This document shows positions 53,930 through 63,061 of a stretch of DNA of 64,000 bases, piece by piece. The number at the start of each line of letters is the position of its first letter. The first letter of the stretch is position 1. The stretch comes from Candidatus Tisiphia endosymbiont of Nedyus quadrimaculatus (lineage in GTDB: Bacteria > Pseudomonadota > Alphaproteobacteria > Rickettsiales > Rickettsiaceae): assembly GCF_964059235.1 (NCBI RefSeq), contig NZ_OZ060452.1, forward strand, positions 992,001-1,056,000. Reading direction: 5' to 3'. The notes beneath the pieces were generated by a model. That model saw only the letters and a list, made by a program, of their open reading frames with translations, had not been told where the DNA came from and did not search any database. A program made the position numbers and the translations under genes.

Positions 53930-55150
53930 TTATTTTATTCTGTTAACCGATGCCGGTGAGAAGAAATCGCCTTGCATATTATCGACTTTTAAGTTGATTA
54001 AAAAATTGGCTATCTCCCCATTTTCAACAAATTCTGCTACAGTTTGAACACCTAAATTTTCAGAAATTTTAATTAATCGTTTAATGAAATCTTGACTTTG
54101 TATATCGCTAGTAATGTTACGTACATAACTACCATCAATTTTAATAATATCTATCGGTAGATTTTGTAATTGTTTAAATGAAGTAAACCCAGCTCCAAAA
54201 TCATCCAAAGCAAATTTACAACTAAATTTTCTTAATCTGTGCATAAAGGATTTTATTTGTTGGTAATGCTGATTAAGGGTAGTCTCAGTAATCTCAATAA
54301 TTAATCTTCCTGAAACATCATATGTTTGTAATAGTTTTTCTGCTATCTCTAGGAGAGAAACATCTAATATACCAATATTTGAAATGTTAACTGCAAGCAC
54401 TAAGCTAGGGTTAGCATCTAGTTCTTTAATTGCCATTTCTAGCACTATTTGATCTATTATAAAAATTAAACCTTTCTTTTCAGCTTCTGGAATTATTGCT
54501 CCTACAGAAAATAGATTGTTATTTGTGTCAGGAATCCTTAGTAAACATTCATAGTAATGAATTTTCATTGTTTTACGGTCAATAACTGGCTGATAAGCAA
54601 AAACCATTGTTTTGTTTAATAAAGCTTTTCTTAAGAGATTCAGCTGCTTATTGGACTCTTTAACACACTCTATATTATAATATTTATGGTCATACTCACG
54701 ATAATAACTTTGGTCACCTTGATAAGAAACTAGCCAATTTAATAGATTATATACTTCTTCAGCTTTATTGGTAAATTTGGGAAACTCTATGCTAGCACTA
54801 CTGCAATTCATATAAACTGCAGGTAATAGATCATCGACATAAAGTTGAGATAATAAATGTATTTTTAGGACAACTTCCTTAGCTAGATTTTGGTCTAGTG
54901 TAGGTAAAACCAACAATATTCTATCATGCTCAATTTGTTTATAAACTGATATAGAAGGAGCAGTAATTAATTTATTACAAACTTCAGAAATAATTTTATT
55001 AAGTTTGTCAATTATATAAATATCTCCTCCCATCATAGCATTCAATTCGTCGTAATTTAATAACTTAAAAGAGATACAATACCCATGCCCTGCTTTATTA
55101 AGTTCAGATTGCAAATTTCTAATTTTTGTATCTAATTTTGCCATAACCAA
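53930..55150 (-). CDS. EAL-domain cyclic-di-GMP phosphodiesterase
   Basis: 406 aa, no membrane segment. Residues 1-150 look like a degenerate GGDEF domain. The EAL domain covers about 165-400 with FAYQPVIDRKTMKIHYYECLLRI (ECL in place of EAL, catalytic Glu kept), AVNISN, LIIEITETT, FALDDFGAGFTSF (metal-binding Asp pair), IDIIKIDGSYV and TVAEFVEN. These are the residues needed to cleave c-di-GMP to pGpG, so activity is expected. Divergent from bolA. The 3' end touches a composite repeat. Confidence 0.9.
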   Translation of the reverse strand: MVMAKLDTKIRNLQSELNKAGHGYCISFKLLNYDELNAMMGGDIYIIDKLNKIISEVCNKLITAPSISVYKQIEHDRILLVLPTLDQNLAKEVVLKIHLLSQLYVDDLLPAVYMNCSSASIEFPKFTNKAEEVYNLLNWLVSYQGDQSYYREYDHKYYNIECVKESNKQLNLLRKALLNKTMVFAYQPVIDRKTMKIHYYECLLRIPDTNNNLFSVGAIIPEAEKKGLIFIIDQIVLEMAIKELDANPSLVLAVNISNIGILDVSLLEIAEKLLQTYDVSGRLIIEITETTLNQHYQQIKSFMHRLRKFSCKFALDDFGAGFTSFKQLQNLPIDIIKIDGSYVRNITSDIQSQDFIKRLIKISENLGVQTVAEFVENGEIANFLINLKVDNMQGDFFSPASVNRIK

Positions 55151-55224
55151 CTAAATATAATATTTACTAAATACTAAAATCCCAGTAGAATTGATACAAG
55201 TAAAAGTTTTATATATATATAACT

Positions 55225-55491
55225 ATGACCAAAATAAATAGAATAAAAAGAAAACTAGATGTGTTAAAACCACATTATTGCGAAATAGTTGACGAAAGTT
55301 ACAAGCACGCTAGCCATAATGGTGGCATTACTGAAAGTCATCTTAAGATCAAAATTTTTGCAGCAGCTTTTATAGGAAAAAGTTTGCTAGAACAACATAA
55401 AATAATTAACAATCTTTTAGCAGATGAACTAGCTAGTGGACTACACGCATTATCAATTGATACGAAAAACCCCCGCTCACCTACTGATTAA
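55225..55491 (+). CDS. BolA family protein
   Basis: An 88-aa BolA/IbaG-type protein. The fold signature is visible: HYCEIVDESYKHASHNGG...ESHLKIKIFAAAFIGKSLLEQHKIINNLLADELASGLHALSIDTKNP. BolA proteins pair with monothiol glutaredoxins in iron-sulfur trafficking or act as regulators. The invariant His in GLHALS is kept. It is a single gene between the divergent EAL gene and the downstream transporter. Confidence 0.93.
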   Translation: MTKINRIKRKLDVLKPHYCEIVDESYKHASHNGGITESHLKIKIFAAAFIGKSLLEQHKIINNLLADELASGLHALSIDTKNPRSPTD

Positions 55492-55597
55492 TAAACTCTT
55501 CTTTTTTTCTTGACAATCGATTATATTACGTAAGAATGGACAAGGTTTATTCAAATAAACTTTTACTCGATCTTGAAATAAATTTATTATACCTAAT

Positions 55598-57010
55598 ATG
55601 TGTAATTGGAACAAAAATTTACCTATTCTAATTCTTGTTATTTTAGCTTGTGTAATGTGGTATATACCAGCCCCTGAAGGGCTTGATATTAAAGTATGGC
55701 ATCTTTCTATTATATTTATTACCACTATTGTGGCTATAATTCTTAATCCTTTACCTATGGGGGCTATAGCCTTATTTAGCATACTCTGTTGTGTTCTGAC
55801 CCAAACCCTTTCCTTAGAACAAAGTCTATCCGGGTTTAGTCATAGCATTATATGGCTGGTGCTGTTTGCTTTTTTTATTGCTCAGGGTTTTATAAAAACA
55901 GGCTTTGGGGAGCGGATAGCTTATCACATCATTCTACTTGTCGGACAAAGTACCCTTGGTCTTTCATATGCTTTGGTAATTGTTGATTTTATACTCGCCC
56001 CTTTCATTCCTAGTGTATGTGCTAGGGGAGGAGGGATAATTTTTCCTATCGCTCAGTCACTCTGTACCGCTTACTCTGATAAAACAAATTACGAAACATC
56101 CGTTTCAAACGGTGGATTTCTCATGAAAGTAGTCTTTCAATCAAATGTGATAACTAGTGCTATGTTTATTACCTCTATGGCCGCTAATCCTTTAGCTGTT
56201 AAGTTCGCAGCTGATGCTGGGATTATAATTTCATGGAGTGACTGGGCAATAGCAGCTATAGTGCCAGGCGTGATTTCTCTTGCTGTTATGCCTCTTATTC
56301 TTTATTACTTACATCCCCCCTCAATTAAATACGATCCATCTGCTATACAAATAGCTAGAGCAAAATTGCAAGAAATAGGTGATATATCATTGCAAGAGAT
56401 TATTATGCTAATAACTTTTGTAATTTTAATTTTTTTATGGATGCTTGGCAGCAAATGGGGATTATCAGCTACTACAGTCGCACTGTTGGGCGTATGTATT
56501 TTATTATTATGCAAAATAATTAAGTTTGAAGATATTCTTGCAGATAAAGGTGCATGGCATACCTTTATTTGGTATGGCACTTTAGTTATGATCTCAAGTT
56601 TTTTGTCTGATTTCGGTTTAATATCATGGGTTAGTGATAAACTTAGAGATAATTTATTATGTTTTTTCTCTCCAATGATTGGTATAATTATACTTTCTGT
56701 AATATATTTTTATATACATTACTTTTTTGCCAGTACTACAACCCATATTGCTATACTTTTTCCTACTTTTCTAGCGTTATTTATGCATGCTAGAATGCCT
56801 GGTTTACTATCTGCATTGCTACTTAGTTTTTTATCAATATTATCTTCGGGTCTTACTCATTATGGACTCAGTAGTGCTCCAATATATTTTGAGACAGGAT
56901 ATATGAAGATCAGAACATGGTGGTATCTTGGTTTAGTTTTGAGTCTAGTATATGGCATTATATGGATTTTTATAGGCGGTATGTGGTGGAAAACACTAGG
57001 TTTGTGGTAG
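55598..57010 (+). CDS. DASS-family anion:sodium symporter (dicarboxylate/2-oxoglutarate translocator-like)
   Basis: 470 aa, about 12 membrane segments. Family features are MGAIALFSILCCVLTQTLSLEQSLSGFSHSIIWLVLFAFFIAQGFIKTG (first half) and the paired SNT-type region SNVITSAMFITSMAANPLA and STTTHIAILFPTFLA (second half). Relatives import C4/C5 dicarboxylates such as malate or 2-oxoglutarate, which suits a rickettsia living on host TCA intermediates. Substrate inferred only. The start ATG 55598 gives a short cytoplasmic N-terminus (CNWNKNLPILIL). Confidence 0.87.
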   Translation: MCNWNKNLPILILVILACVMWYIPAPEGLDIKVWHLSIIFITTIVAIILNPLPMGAIALFSILCCVLTQTLSLEQSLSGFSHSIIWLVLFAFFIAQGFIKTGFGERIAYHIILLVGQSTLGLSYALVIVDFILAPFIPSVCARGGGIIFPIAQSLCTAYSDKTNYETSVSNGGFLMKVVFQSNVITSAMFITSMAANPLAVKFAADAGIIISWSDWAIAAIVPGVISLAVMPLILYYLHPPSIKYDPSAIQIARAKLQEIGDISLQEIIMLITFVILIFLWMLGSKWGLSATTVALLGVCILLLCKIIKFEDILADKGAWHTFIWYGTLVMISSFLSDFGLISWVSDKLRDNLLCFFSPMIGIIILSVIYFYIHYFFASTTTHIAILFPTFLALFMHARMPGLLSALLLSFLSILSSGLTHYGLSSAPIYFETGYMKIRTWWYLGLVLSLVYGIIWIFIGGMWWKTLGLW

Positions 57011-57152
57011 AATTGCTACTAAAATATATAGCAATCATTGCTGAATAATTTTATTTATTATAGAATTATTCTTTAACCTTGTATAATTTGCTGTTAGACT
57101 CTCTTTTAAGATTAAACATGATTAGGAGTCTAATACCAATAGGTAGTATATT

Positions 57153-58790
57153 ATGACAGATGACAAAAAAGAATCTACGCCGTTTGAAAACCTTGAAAGT
57201 TCTGAGATAGATAGTACTACAATTGTACCTAAAGAGATAGAAATAGCTAATACGTTAGACAATCGAACAGTGCAACCCAAGCAAAGAAAAGCAAAGCTTT
57301 CCAAAAGCTTTGATGATATGGAGCTTGAACGTGAAAATAAGTTAAGACGTACTATCTCTCACAAATCTGTAAAAAGTAAAGATGATTTATATATAATTGA
57401 GCAAGAGAAAAGTGAGAAATTAAAATTGCTTAAAACAAATGAAGTTAACATTTCAGATGAATTTGCAAAATCTTTAGAACAGGAAAGTATAGAACTAAAG
57501 AAGGAATCAAGAATTAAACGATTTTTAAATAAAGTTAAATCTGTTTGGAATTGGACAAAGAGTACTAGGGCTTTCGAGGGGATAAAATGGCTGTTAGATA
57601 CAAAATTGGCTAAAAATTTGGCTAAGGTACTATTTGGTAGTGCTATAGGTCGTGCTGTTACAATTGCATTTGCAATAGTAACACTAGCCGGGGCCTCCCC
57701 TCCAGTAGGCTTGGCTGCGGCTACAATAGCGTTAATGGCAGTAACTAGTGAAATAATAGTTGATGTCATCAAAACAAGAAAGCTCCGTAAACTTGCACAA
57801 GAAAATGACCTATTGATGCAAAATCGAGGGGACATGGACAAGCAACAATACTTATTACTACTCGATCCCAAATTAGCCAAGGCATTGGAAAATAAATTAC
57901 ATGTCCCAAATAACCACGTTCCAAATGGTAAAGGTAAATATTACCACTATGTAGATCCCAAAGTAGAAATGGTATTTAGTGCAAGCAAATTCATAGTTGA
58001 TAATATTCAAAATGCCGCTAGTTTAGCGTCTGACATAAGTGCTGCTATTAGTGGCAATCCTGTTAAGATTCTTGCAGCGGTAAAAAGTGGTGCACTTTCA
58101 GCTGTCTCTATGATTGGCTCAGGCGTAGCTGAAAAGGACTCAGCTAACCTTACTACAGCATTTAAAATCAATATTAATGATGAACTCCGTAAGGATGATG
58201 TTGCCCATTATCGGAATTTACGAGAGCTACGTGAGGTCGCCCAAAAACAACATATCCAAACTGCAACTTTGGCTGAATTAATGCAAGATAAAGATTATTT
58301 TAAGTTAACCGATGAGCAAAAACAAAATAAATTTGATATATATCAACAAGCTTTAACTGAACTGATGTTTGACAAAAATTATAACAAGTTAACCGATGAG
58401 CAAAAACGAGCTACACTTCATACAACAGTCAATAAGCTTGAAGAAAAACCTAATGAAAAAGCAACTGAACCTGAAACTAAAGAAAAGAACAAAAGTAATA
58501 ATATACTGACAGCAGCTGCAAAAGGTACACTAAGCATTTTAAAAGATCTAGCTAGGACACATGATCCTTTTTATCAACAACCTAAGGTAATAAGGGATTA
58601 TAGCCCGTTAACGAAAGCTATGGAGGCTGCTAAGAAATCTGCTAAGGAGATCGTAACACCTGAGGTTATAGCACAGTTACGAAAAAGTAAATCTGTACCA
58701 AATTTATCACAAGAAGAAGGTCGCTTTCTTCATCGGAAGAAACTGCAGAGAAGTAATTCTATAGATAACCATAATCAACATTCAATGTGA
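57153..58790 (+). CDS. Unknown protein with central hydrophobic hairpin
   Basis: 545 aa. Residues 1-120 are charged and Ser/Lys-rich, with SFDDMELERENKLRRTISHKSVKSKDD. Residues about 165-205 form two adjacent hydrophobic segments (AVTIAFAIVTLAGASPPVGLA, AATIALMAVTSEIIVDVI). A small-residue-rich region follows at 285-330. A ~35-residue direct repeat (DKDYFKLTDEQKQNKF / DKNYNKLTDEQKRATL) lies at about 380-430, and the C-terminus is basic. No signal peptide or known family. Membrane insertion, perhaps in a host or pathogen membrane, is conceivable. Convergent with the next gene, stops 1 nt apart. Confidence 0.7.
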   Translation: MTDDKKESTPFENLESSEIDSTTIVPKEIEIANTLDNRTVQPKQRKAKLSKSFDDMELERENKLRRTISHKSVKSKDDLYIIEQEKSEKLKLLKTNEVNISDEFAKSLEQESIELKKESRIKRFLNKVKSVWNWTKSTRAFEGIKWLLDTKLAKNLAKVLFGSAIGRAVTIAFAIVTLAGASPPVGLAAATIALMAVTSEIIVDVIKTRKLRKLAQENDLLMQNRGDMDKQQYLLLLDPKLAKALENKLHVPNNHVPNGKGKYYHYVDPKVEMVFSASKFIVDNIQNAASLASDISAAISGNPVKILAAVKSGALSAVSMIGSGVAEKDSANLTTAFKININDELRKDDVAHYRNLRELREVAQKQHIQTATLAELMQDKDYFKLTDEQKQNKFDIYQQALTELMFDKNYNKLTDEQKRATLHTTVNKLEEKPNEKATEPETKEKNKSNNILTAAAKGTLSILKDLARTHDPFYQQPKVIRDYSPLTKAMEAAKKSAKEIVTPEVIAQLRKSKSVPNLSQEEGRFLHRKKLQRSNSIDNHNQHSM

Positions 58791-58791
58791 C

Positions 58792-59733
58792 TCACCTATC
58801 ATTACTATTACCCCTATCGTGCTTATTTACTAGTGGTTTTACTGGAGGAGTACTAGGTGGTGAAGTAATAGATGAAGTACTAGAACGCAAAGGTTTATGA
58901 TTATCATGCTTTGCTAAACTATGCCTTAGTCTTTTTGCCTTGGATACTTCTCTGCTCACTTTTTGTTCTTCTTTTAATAATTTTACTTTCTTTTGTGCCT
59001 GTATTACTGGGGCTAATATTTCTTGTCTTCTCTGCTTGAACTCCTGTAGATTTTGTTGTTTGGGAGATGGAGTATCCTGATTTTGTGAATTGCTCAAGAG
59101 TTCTTTAACAATATCAACAACCTTATCTATAATCTTTGCAAACCAGCTTTTCCCCGGCTTTATATCATCCAAAATAGCGTTTTCCTTTGGAATATCGTAT
59201 CGTCTATTATTATTGTTAATTTCCGGTGGCTTAGATGGTTTCTGCTCCTGCACCCTACGAGAATTAGCTGCTAAATTATTATTCCTTGGGCGTGGGGCTA
59301 CTTTACCTATTGGTTTTGTTGACTGAAGTATTTTTTTCTCATCTTCTTTTAATTTTTTCAATGTTTCTCGCAAATCGTCTACAGTTGGAATTGCACCTTC
59401 TACAGTTGGAGTTGGTGCAGAATTCTTTAATGTTTCTTCCGTAGGTCTTGTGTCTTTTAGAGCCTTAAGTCTAGCTTCTATTTCACGATCTTTTCGGTTA
59501 CCTAACTCAGCATATTTATTATCTAAATTAACTTCAGATTGCATTTCCTCTATCAACTTATCTACTTCCGAAGAAGAAACAGAACCACCCATTCTATCTA
59601 ATGAGTCACTAATCATATTTGTCACCATCTCGGATTCAAACAATTTCTTATCTAACTCGCCAAGTGTTTTCTCAAATTTTTCATCAATATTTTGTATTTT
59701 CTTACTCAAATCATTAGATTTTTTCTTGGACAT
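58792..59733 (-). CDS. Unknown hydrophilic coiled-coil protein
   Basis: 313 aa, strongly charged, no signal or membrane segment. Residues 1-130 are predicted helical or coiled (KKIQNIDEKFEKTLGELDKKLFESEMV, EIEARLKALKD). The middle is Pro/Asn-rich and the C-terminal part is Lys/Arg-rich, ending SSTSSITSPPSTPPVKP. I do not recognise a family. Only 1 nt separates its stop from that of the 545-aa gene, tail to tail. Both share a Ser/Lys-rich, disordered-end style, so they may be related in use, but that is inference. Confidence 0.65.
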   Translation of the reverse strand: MSKKKSNDLSKKIQNIDEKFEKTLGELDKKLFESEMVTNMISDSLDRMGGSVSSSEVDKLIEEMQSEVNLDNKYAELGNRKDREIEARLKALKDTRPTEETLKNSAPTPTVEGAIPTVDDLRETLKKLKEDEKKILQSTKPIGKVAPRPRNNNLAANSRRVQEQKPSKPPEINNNNRRYDIPKENAILDDIKPGKSWFAKIIDKVVDIVKELLSNSQNQDTPSPKQQNLQEFKQRRQEILAPVIQAQKKVKLLKEEQKVSREVSKAKRLRHSLAKHDNHKPLRSSTSSITSPPSTPPVKPLVNKHDRGNSNDR

Positions 59734-59950
59734 ATGAAACTAACCCACTATTTAAATACATGAGTTATTATAGTTTATTCTATTAGATCCTACTAATAAT
59801 TTTATCAAATATATATTTTTTTAGGGTCTTTGCTTGTAAGATTGTTACTTTTGTGATATAAGTTATATGCTATAATTAGGGCTTATTTCCTATGCAACTA
59901 GATCTTGCCCCTCCCCACTATCAAATAAGCAGTTACTTGCATTCTTTGCA
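59734..59950. other. Divergent promoter region with a possible frameshifted start
   Basis: Contains ATG at 59892 followed by QLDLAPPHYQ... in a frame that stops at 59952. Deleting one base in GCCCCTCCCC (about 59907) would join it to the transporter frame as MQLDLAPSPLSNKQLLAFFAMIVGM. Confidence 0.35.
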
Positions 59951-61447
59951 ATGATAGTAGGAATGTTTATGGCAGTGTTGGATATTCAAATTGTTGCCAG
60001 TTCTTTATCAGTCATTGCAGCGGGTCTTTCTGCTTCTAGTGATGAATTATCTTGGGTTCAAACATCATATCTTATAGCAGAAGTGATTATAATACCAATA
60101 ACCGGTTTTACAGCCAAGCTTCTCTCCACTAGAATTTCTTATTTTATTGCTGCTCTTGGTTTTACCGTTATGAGTATTCTATGTTCGCTAGCCAGCAACA
60201 TAGAAACAATGATTATTTTTAGAGCTTTACAAGGATTTTTTGGTGGAGCAATGATACCAACTGTCTTTAGTACAGTATTTATAATTTTTCCTGCCTCAAA
60301 ACGCCCAGTAGTTACTGTGATAGTAGGATTAGTCGTAACAATAGCCCCAACACTTGGACCAACGCTGGGTGGTTACATTACTGAAAACTTATCTTGGCAT
60401 TTTATGTTTTTACTCAATGTAATACCTGGTATTTTTGTTTGTGTAGTCGTATATTTATACGCTGATTTTGATCAACCTAATTACAATTTGCTTAAGAATT
60501 TTGATTTTGTTGGCATTATTTTATTGACTGTTACTCTTGCTTCTTTGCAATATGTTTTAGAAGAAGGAAATAAGAAAGGCTGGATAGAAGATAATTTGAT
60601 ATTATTCCTTATCATACTAATTGTTGTTGGATTTATTATGTTAGTTATTAGAGAACTGACCTTTATTAATCCAATCTTAGATCTAACAACTTTTGCTAAC
60701 AAAAATTTTACTTTTGGTTGTATCTACTCTTTTGTCATAGGTATAGGGCTATATGGTGCAGTCTATTTATTACCTTTATTTTTATTTACAATAGCTGGTT
60801 TTAATACTGTGCAAATTGGTTTTACCATGATGGTTACTGGTATGGCACAATTTCTGTCAGCTCCACTTGCAGGAAAAATGCTTGGCTCTGGACTAGATTT
60901 AAGAATTATGCTGGCTATCGGTCTTGCTATGTTTAGTTTAGGTTGTTACCTAAATAGTTTTTTAACAGCAGATGCTAAATTTGCCGAGTTTTTCTTACCG
61001 CAATTTATTAGAGGACTGGCGATGATGTTTTGCTTTTTACCTACTAATAATATTGCTTTAGATAGCATGAGTAAAGATAAAGTAGGGAATGCTAGTGGGT
61101 TATATAATCTTACTCGTAATCTTGGAGGGGCTGTTGGGCTTGCGGTTATTAGCCTACTTCTTACAGATAAAACTAAGATTTTTAACCAATATTTAAATGA
61201 AAATATTTCTTCCACTTCACCCTCTATTCTAATGAAATTACAATTTCTAGGACAATTATTGGATGGTAAAGTGGTTGATCCGGAAAAGGCTTCGTATTTT
61301 TTGTTAGCCAGTAATATAAATAAGGAAGCATTTGTAATTGCGATAAATAGCATTTTTAGTATTATAAGTGCATTATTTTTTGTGGTAATGATCTTTCTAC
61401 CGTTTACATCAACTGTTAAAGGCGGAGGAAAGTATGATGCACACTAA
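59951..61447 (+). CDS. EmrB/QacA-type MFS multidrug exporter (DHA2)
   Basis: 498 aa with about 14 membrane segments. The DHA2 motifs are MAVLDIQIVASSLSVIAAGL, WVQTSYLIAEVIIIPITGF (motif D-like) and GLVVTIAPTLGPTLGGYI (motif C of exporters). It exports drugs or host-derived toxic compounds using the proton gradient. The annotated start leaves a very short N-terminus; a 20-residue leader in another frame just upstream (59892) suggests either a recent frameshift or a shorter native start. The last 14 nt overlap the MrpE-like gene. Confidence 0.88.
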   Translation: MIVGMFMAVLDIQIVASSLSVIAAGLSASSDELSWVQTSYLIAEVIIIPITGFTAKLLSTRISYFIAALGFTVMSILCSLASNIETMIIFRALQGFFGGAMIPTVFSTVFIIFPASKRPVVTVIVGLVVTIAPTLGPTLGGYITENLSWHFMFLLNVIPGIFVCVVVYLYADFDQPNYNLLKNFDFVGIILLTVTLASLQYVLEEGNKKGWIEDNLILFLIILIVVGFIMLVIRELTFINPILDLTTFANKNFTFGCIYSFVIGIGLYGAVYLLPLFLFTIAGFNTVQIGFTMMVTGMAQFLSAPLAGKMLGSGLDLRIMLAIGLAMFSLGCYLNSFLTADAKFAEFFLPQFIRGLAMMFCFLPTNNIALDSMSKDKVGNASGLYNLTRNLGGAVGLAVISLLLTDKTKIFNQYLNENISSTSPSILMKLQFLGQLLDGKVVDPEKASYFLLASNINKEAFVIAINSIFSIISALFFVVMIFLPFTSTVKGGGKYDAH

Positions 61448-61913
61448 AATCTTTACTTTAATTATTTTGTTATTGCTGTTGTTTGGTCTAACAGGAGTAC
61501 CTACTGATATTTTTGCATTGTTGGTTTCCTTGATTATTCCCAGTATAGCTTATCTTGTGGCAATAAAGCTCAATTTGATCCCTGATAGGATCTATTTAAA
61601 TTATCGTTCTATATTATATTTTATTTGGTTAATTAAAGAAATAGTTGTATCTAGCTTAGGAGTAATGAAGATTATATGGCGTAAAAATCTTAATCTACAG
61701 CCAGTCTTTGAGTGGATTAATTCAAAACAAAAAAACGATACAAGTCTTGTAATATATGGTAATTCTATTACCCTTACACCAGGAACTGTAACACTTAATA
61801 TATCAAATAGTATGTTATTAGTTCATGCTCTAGAACAATCATCAATCGACAATCTAAAATTTGGTAATTTTACTATGAGTAAAAGAGTTCAGCACATTTC
61901 AAAGAACGACTGA
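61434..61913 (+). CDS. Na+/H+ antiporter subunit E-like protein (MrpE/MnhE)
   Basis: 159 aa with three to four N-terminal hydrophobic segments, then a cytoplasmic domain carrying the MrpE pattern DTSLVIYGNSITLTPGTVTLNIS...LLVHALEQ. MrpE is a small subunit of multisubunit cation/proton antiporters. No mrpA-D, F or G gene is nearby, so it is either an orphan or works with a remote complex. It starts inside the exporter gene, implying coupled translation. Confidence 0.85.
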   Translation: MMHTKIFTLIILLLLLFGLTGVPTDIFALLVSLIIPSIAYLVAIKLNLIPDRIYLNYRSILYFIWLIKEIVVSSLGVMKIIWRKNLNLQPVFEWINSKQKNDTSLVIYGNSITLTPGTVTLNISNSMLLVHALEQSSIDNLKFGNFTMSKRVQHISKND

Positions 61914-61949
61914 AAGGCTAATAGATAAGGGGGAGAGTACTCAATATTA

Positions 61950-62115
61950 CATCGCTTTTATCGATGTAATAAATTAATAGTAGGCTCAAGTAATCATCGC
62001 CATTAGGGGTGATGTCACCCCTGCCTACGCAAGGGGTGACATCCCACAACTTTCGACAGTTGTGGGATGACACCCTAGGCTATTAAACCGATGTCTTACA
62101 TCTAATTGAGGTTAT
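61950..62115. repeat. Composite intergenic repeat, short form
   Basis: Left end ATCGATGTAATAAATTAATA and GGCTCAAGTAATCATCGCC, one GTCACCCCTGCC...GGGGTGACATC hairpin and a GTGGGATG/CATCCCAC hairpin. Right end CACCCTAGGCTATTAAACCG and TTACATCTAATTGAGGTT. Best example of the basic unit. Confidence 0.8.
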
Positions 62116-62186
62116 GTTATAAATATCGGTCATTTTAGAATGTTATTAATAGATGTTAAGTAAAAAATGACTTGATATATACTCGA

Positions 62187-62300
62187 TGAAAATCAACAAT
62201 TGCGTTGTCGTTGTCCAAGACCTGCGGTGCTCACGTACTAATGTACGCTGTGCTCCTCGGCTTGGACACTCCTAGCACTTGTTGATTTTGATCTTCGTCT
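62187..62300. repeat. Palindromic repeat with long arms
   Basis: GATGAAAATCAACAA at the left is matched by TTGTTGATTTTGATC at the right. The inside pairs GTCCAAG...CTTGGAC around CTCACGTACTAATGTACG. About 115 bp, imperfect palindrome. Confidence 0.65.
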
Positions 62301-62427
62301 ACCAACTCTTCATTTACGAACAGTATACCAAAAATTAATAATTTAATTATTGACAGGGAACAGCAATTTTTATTAAAATTGCAAGTTGAAGTAGCTAAAT
62401 TAATGCTAGAATAATGATGTACCTTTT

Positions 62428-63051
62428 ATGTTATACGAAAATCTTAATGATTTACACAAGATCACAGATAATATTAGTATTAAGTTGCATGAAAACTCTA
62501 TAGTAGGGAAGATATCCTCTAGGTTAAAAGACCCTTGTTCTATCACAAAGAAGTTGATAAGAAAAAATGTTGGTTTTCACCGATTAACTGATACAATTGC
62601 CTCTAGGATTATAGTTGATAAGCAAGAAGACTGTTACAAAGTACTGGATATTCTTAATGATAACTATTGTATCTTTGATAAGGAAGACTATATTGCTAAT
62701 CCTAAACCTAATGGTTATAGTTCTTTGCATGTCGTGGCTGCTGCTGGTATACTTAGACGTAATACAGAAATACAGATACGGACTAGAGATATGCACCATA
62801 TAGCAGAATTTAGCACCGCTAATCATGATGAATATAAAAAGACTCAAGAAGCAAAAATAAAAGAAATATTTTCTCAAAAGGTACTTAATGTCGCTGCTAT
62901 TCATACTGGACTAAATAACGCATATAAGCTCTTTAAACAGTTCAATTGGACTATGCTTGAACTAATGGCTTATGAGCAGGAAATTGAAATTCTTTGGCAT
63001 AGTTTGCAAGATAACTTGTGTGAGATACGAGAACAATTTATAGGGGAATAA
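62428..63051 (+). CDS. RelA/SpoT synthetase-domain protein (small alarmone synthetase-like)
   Basis: 207 aa carrying only the nucleotidyltransferase domain: SRLKDPCSITKKLIRK (G-loop), LTDTIASRIIV with the catalytic Asp, ANPKPNGYSSLHVV and EIQIRTRDMHHIAEFSTANH with the Glu. By family it makes (p)ppGpp from ATP and GDP/GTP. There is no HD, TGS or ACT domain, and the last 50 residues are helical. It complements the hydrolase-only HD1-HD3 genes 43 kb away. Whether it is active is not proven, but the key residues are present. Confidence 0.85.
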   Translation: MLYENLNDLHKITDNISIKLHENSIVGKISSRLKDPCSITKKLIRKNVGFHRLTDTIASRIIVDKQEDCYKVLDILNDNYCIFDKEDYIANPKPNGYSSLHVVAAAGILRRNTEIQIRTRDMHHIAEFSTANHDEYKKTQEAKIKEIFSQKVLNVAAIHTGLNNAYKLFKQFNWTMLELMAYEQEIEILWHSLQDNLCEIREQFIGE

Positions 63052-63061
63052 AAATATAAAA

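Larger units (their letters stand above)
61914..62427. other. Gene-free region with two repeats
   Basis: Composite repeat 61950-62115 and palindrome 62187-62300. A short frame at about 62326-62415 (NNLIIDREQQFLLKLQVEVAKLMLE, stop) may be a gene remnant just before the synthetase-domain gene. Confidence 0.5.

Noticed and set aside
57359-57880. Minus-strand frame of 173 codons within the 545-aa gene
   Set aside because: Antisense; the plus-strand frame is longer, has a consistent leader and continues uninterrupted.
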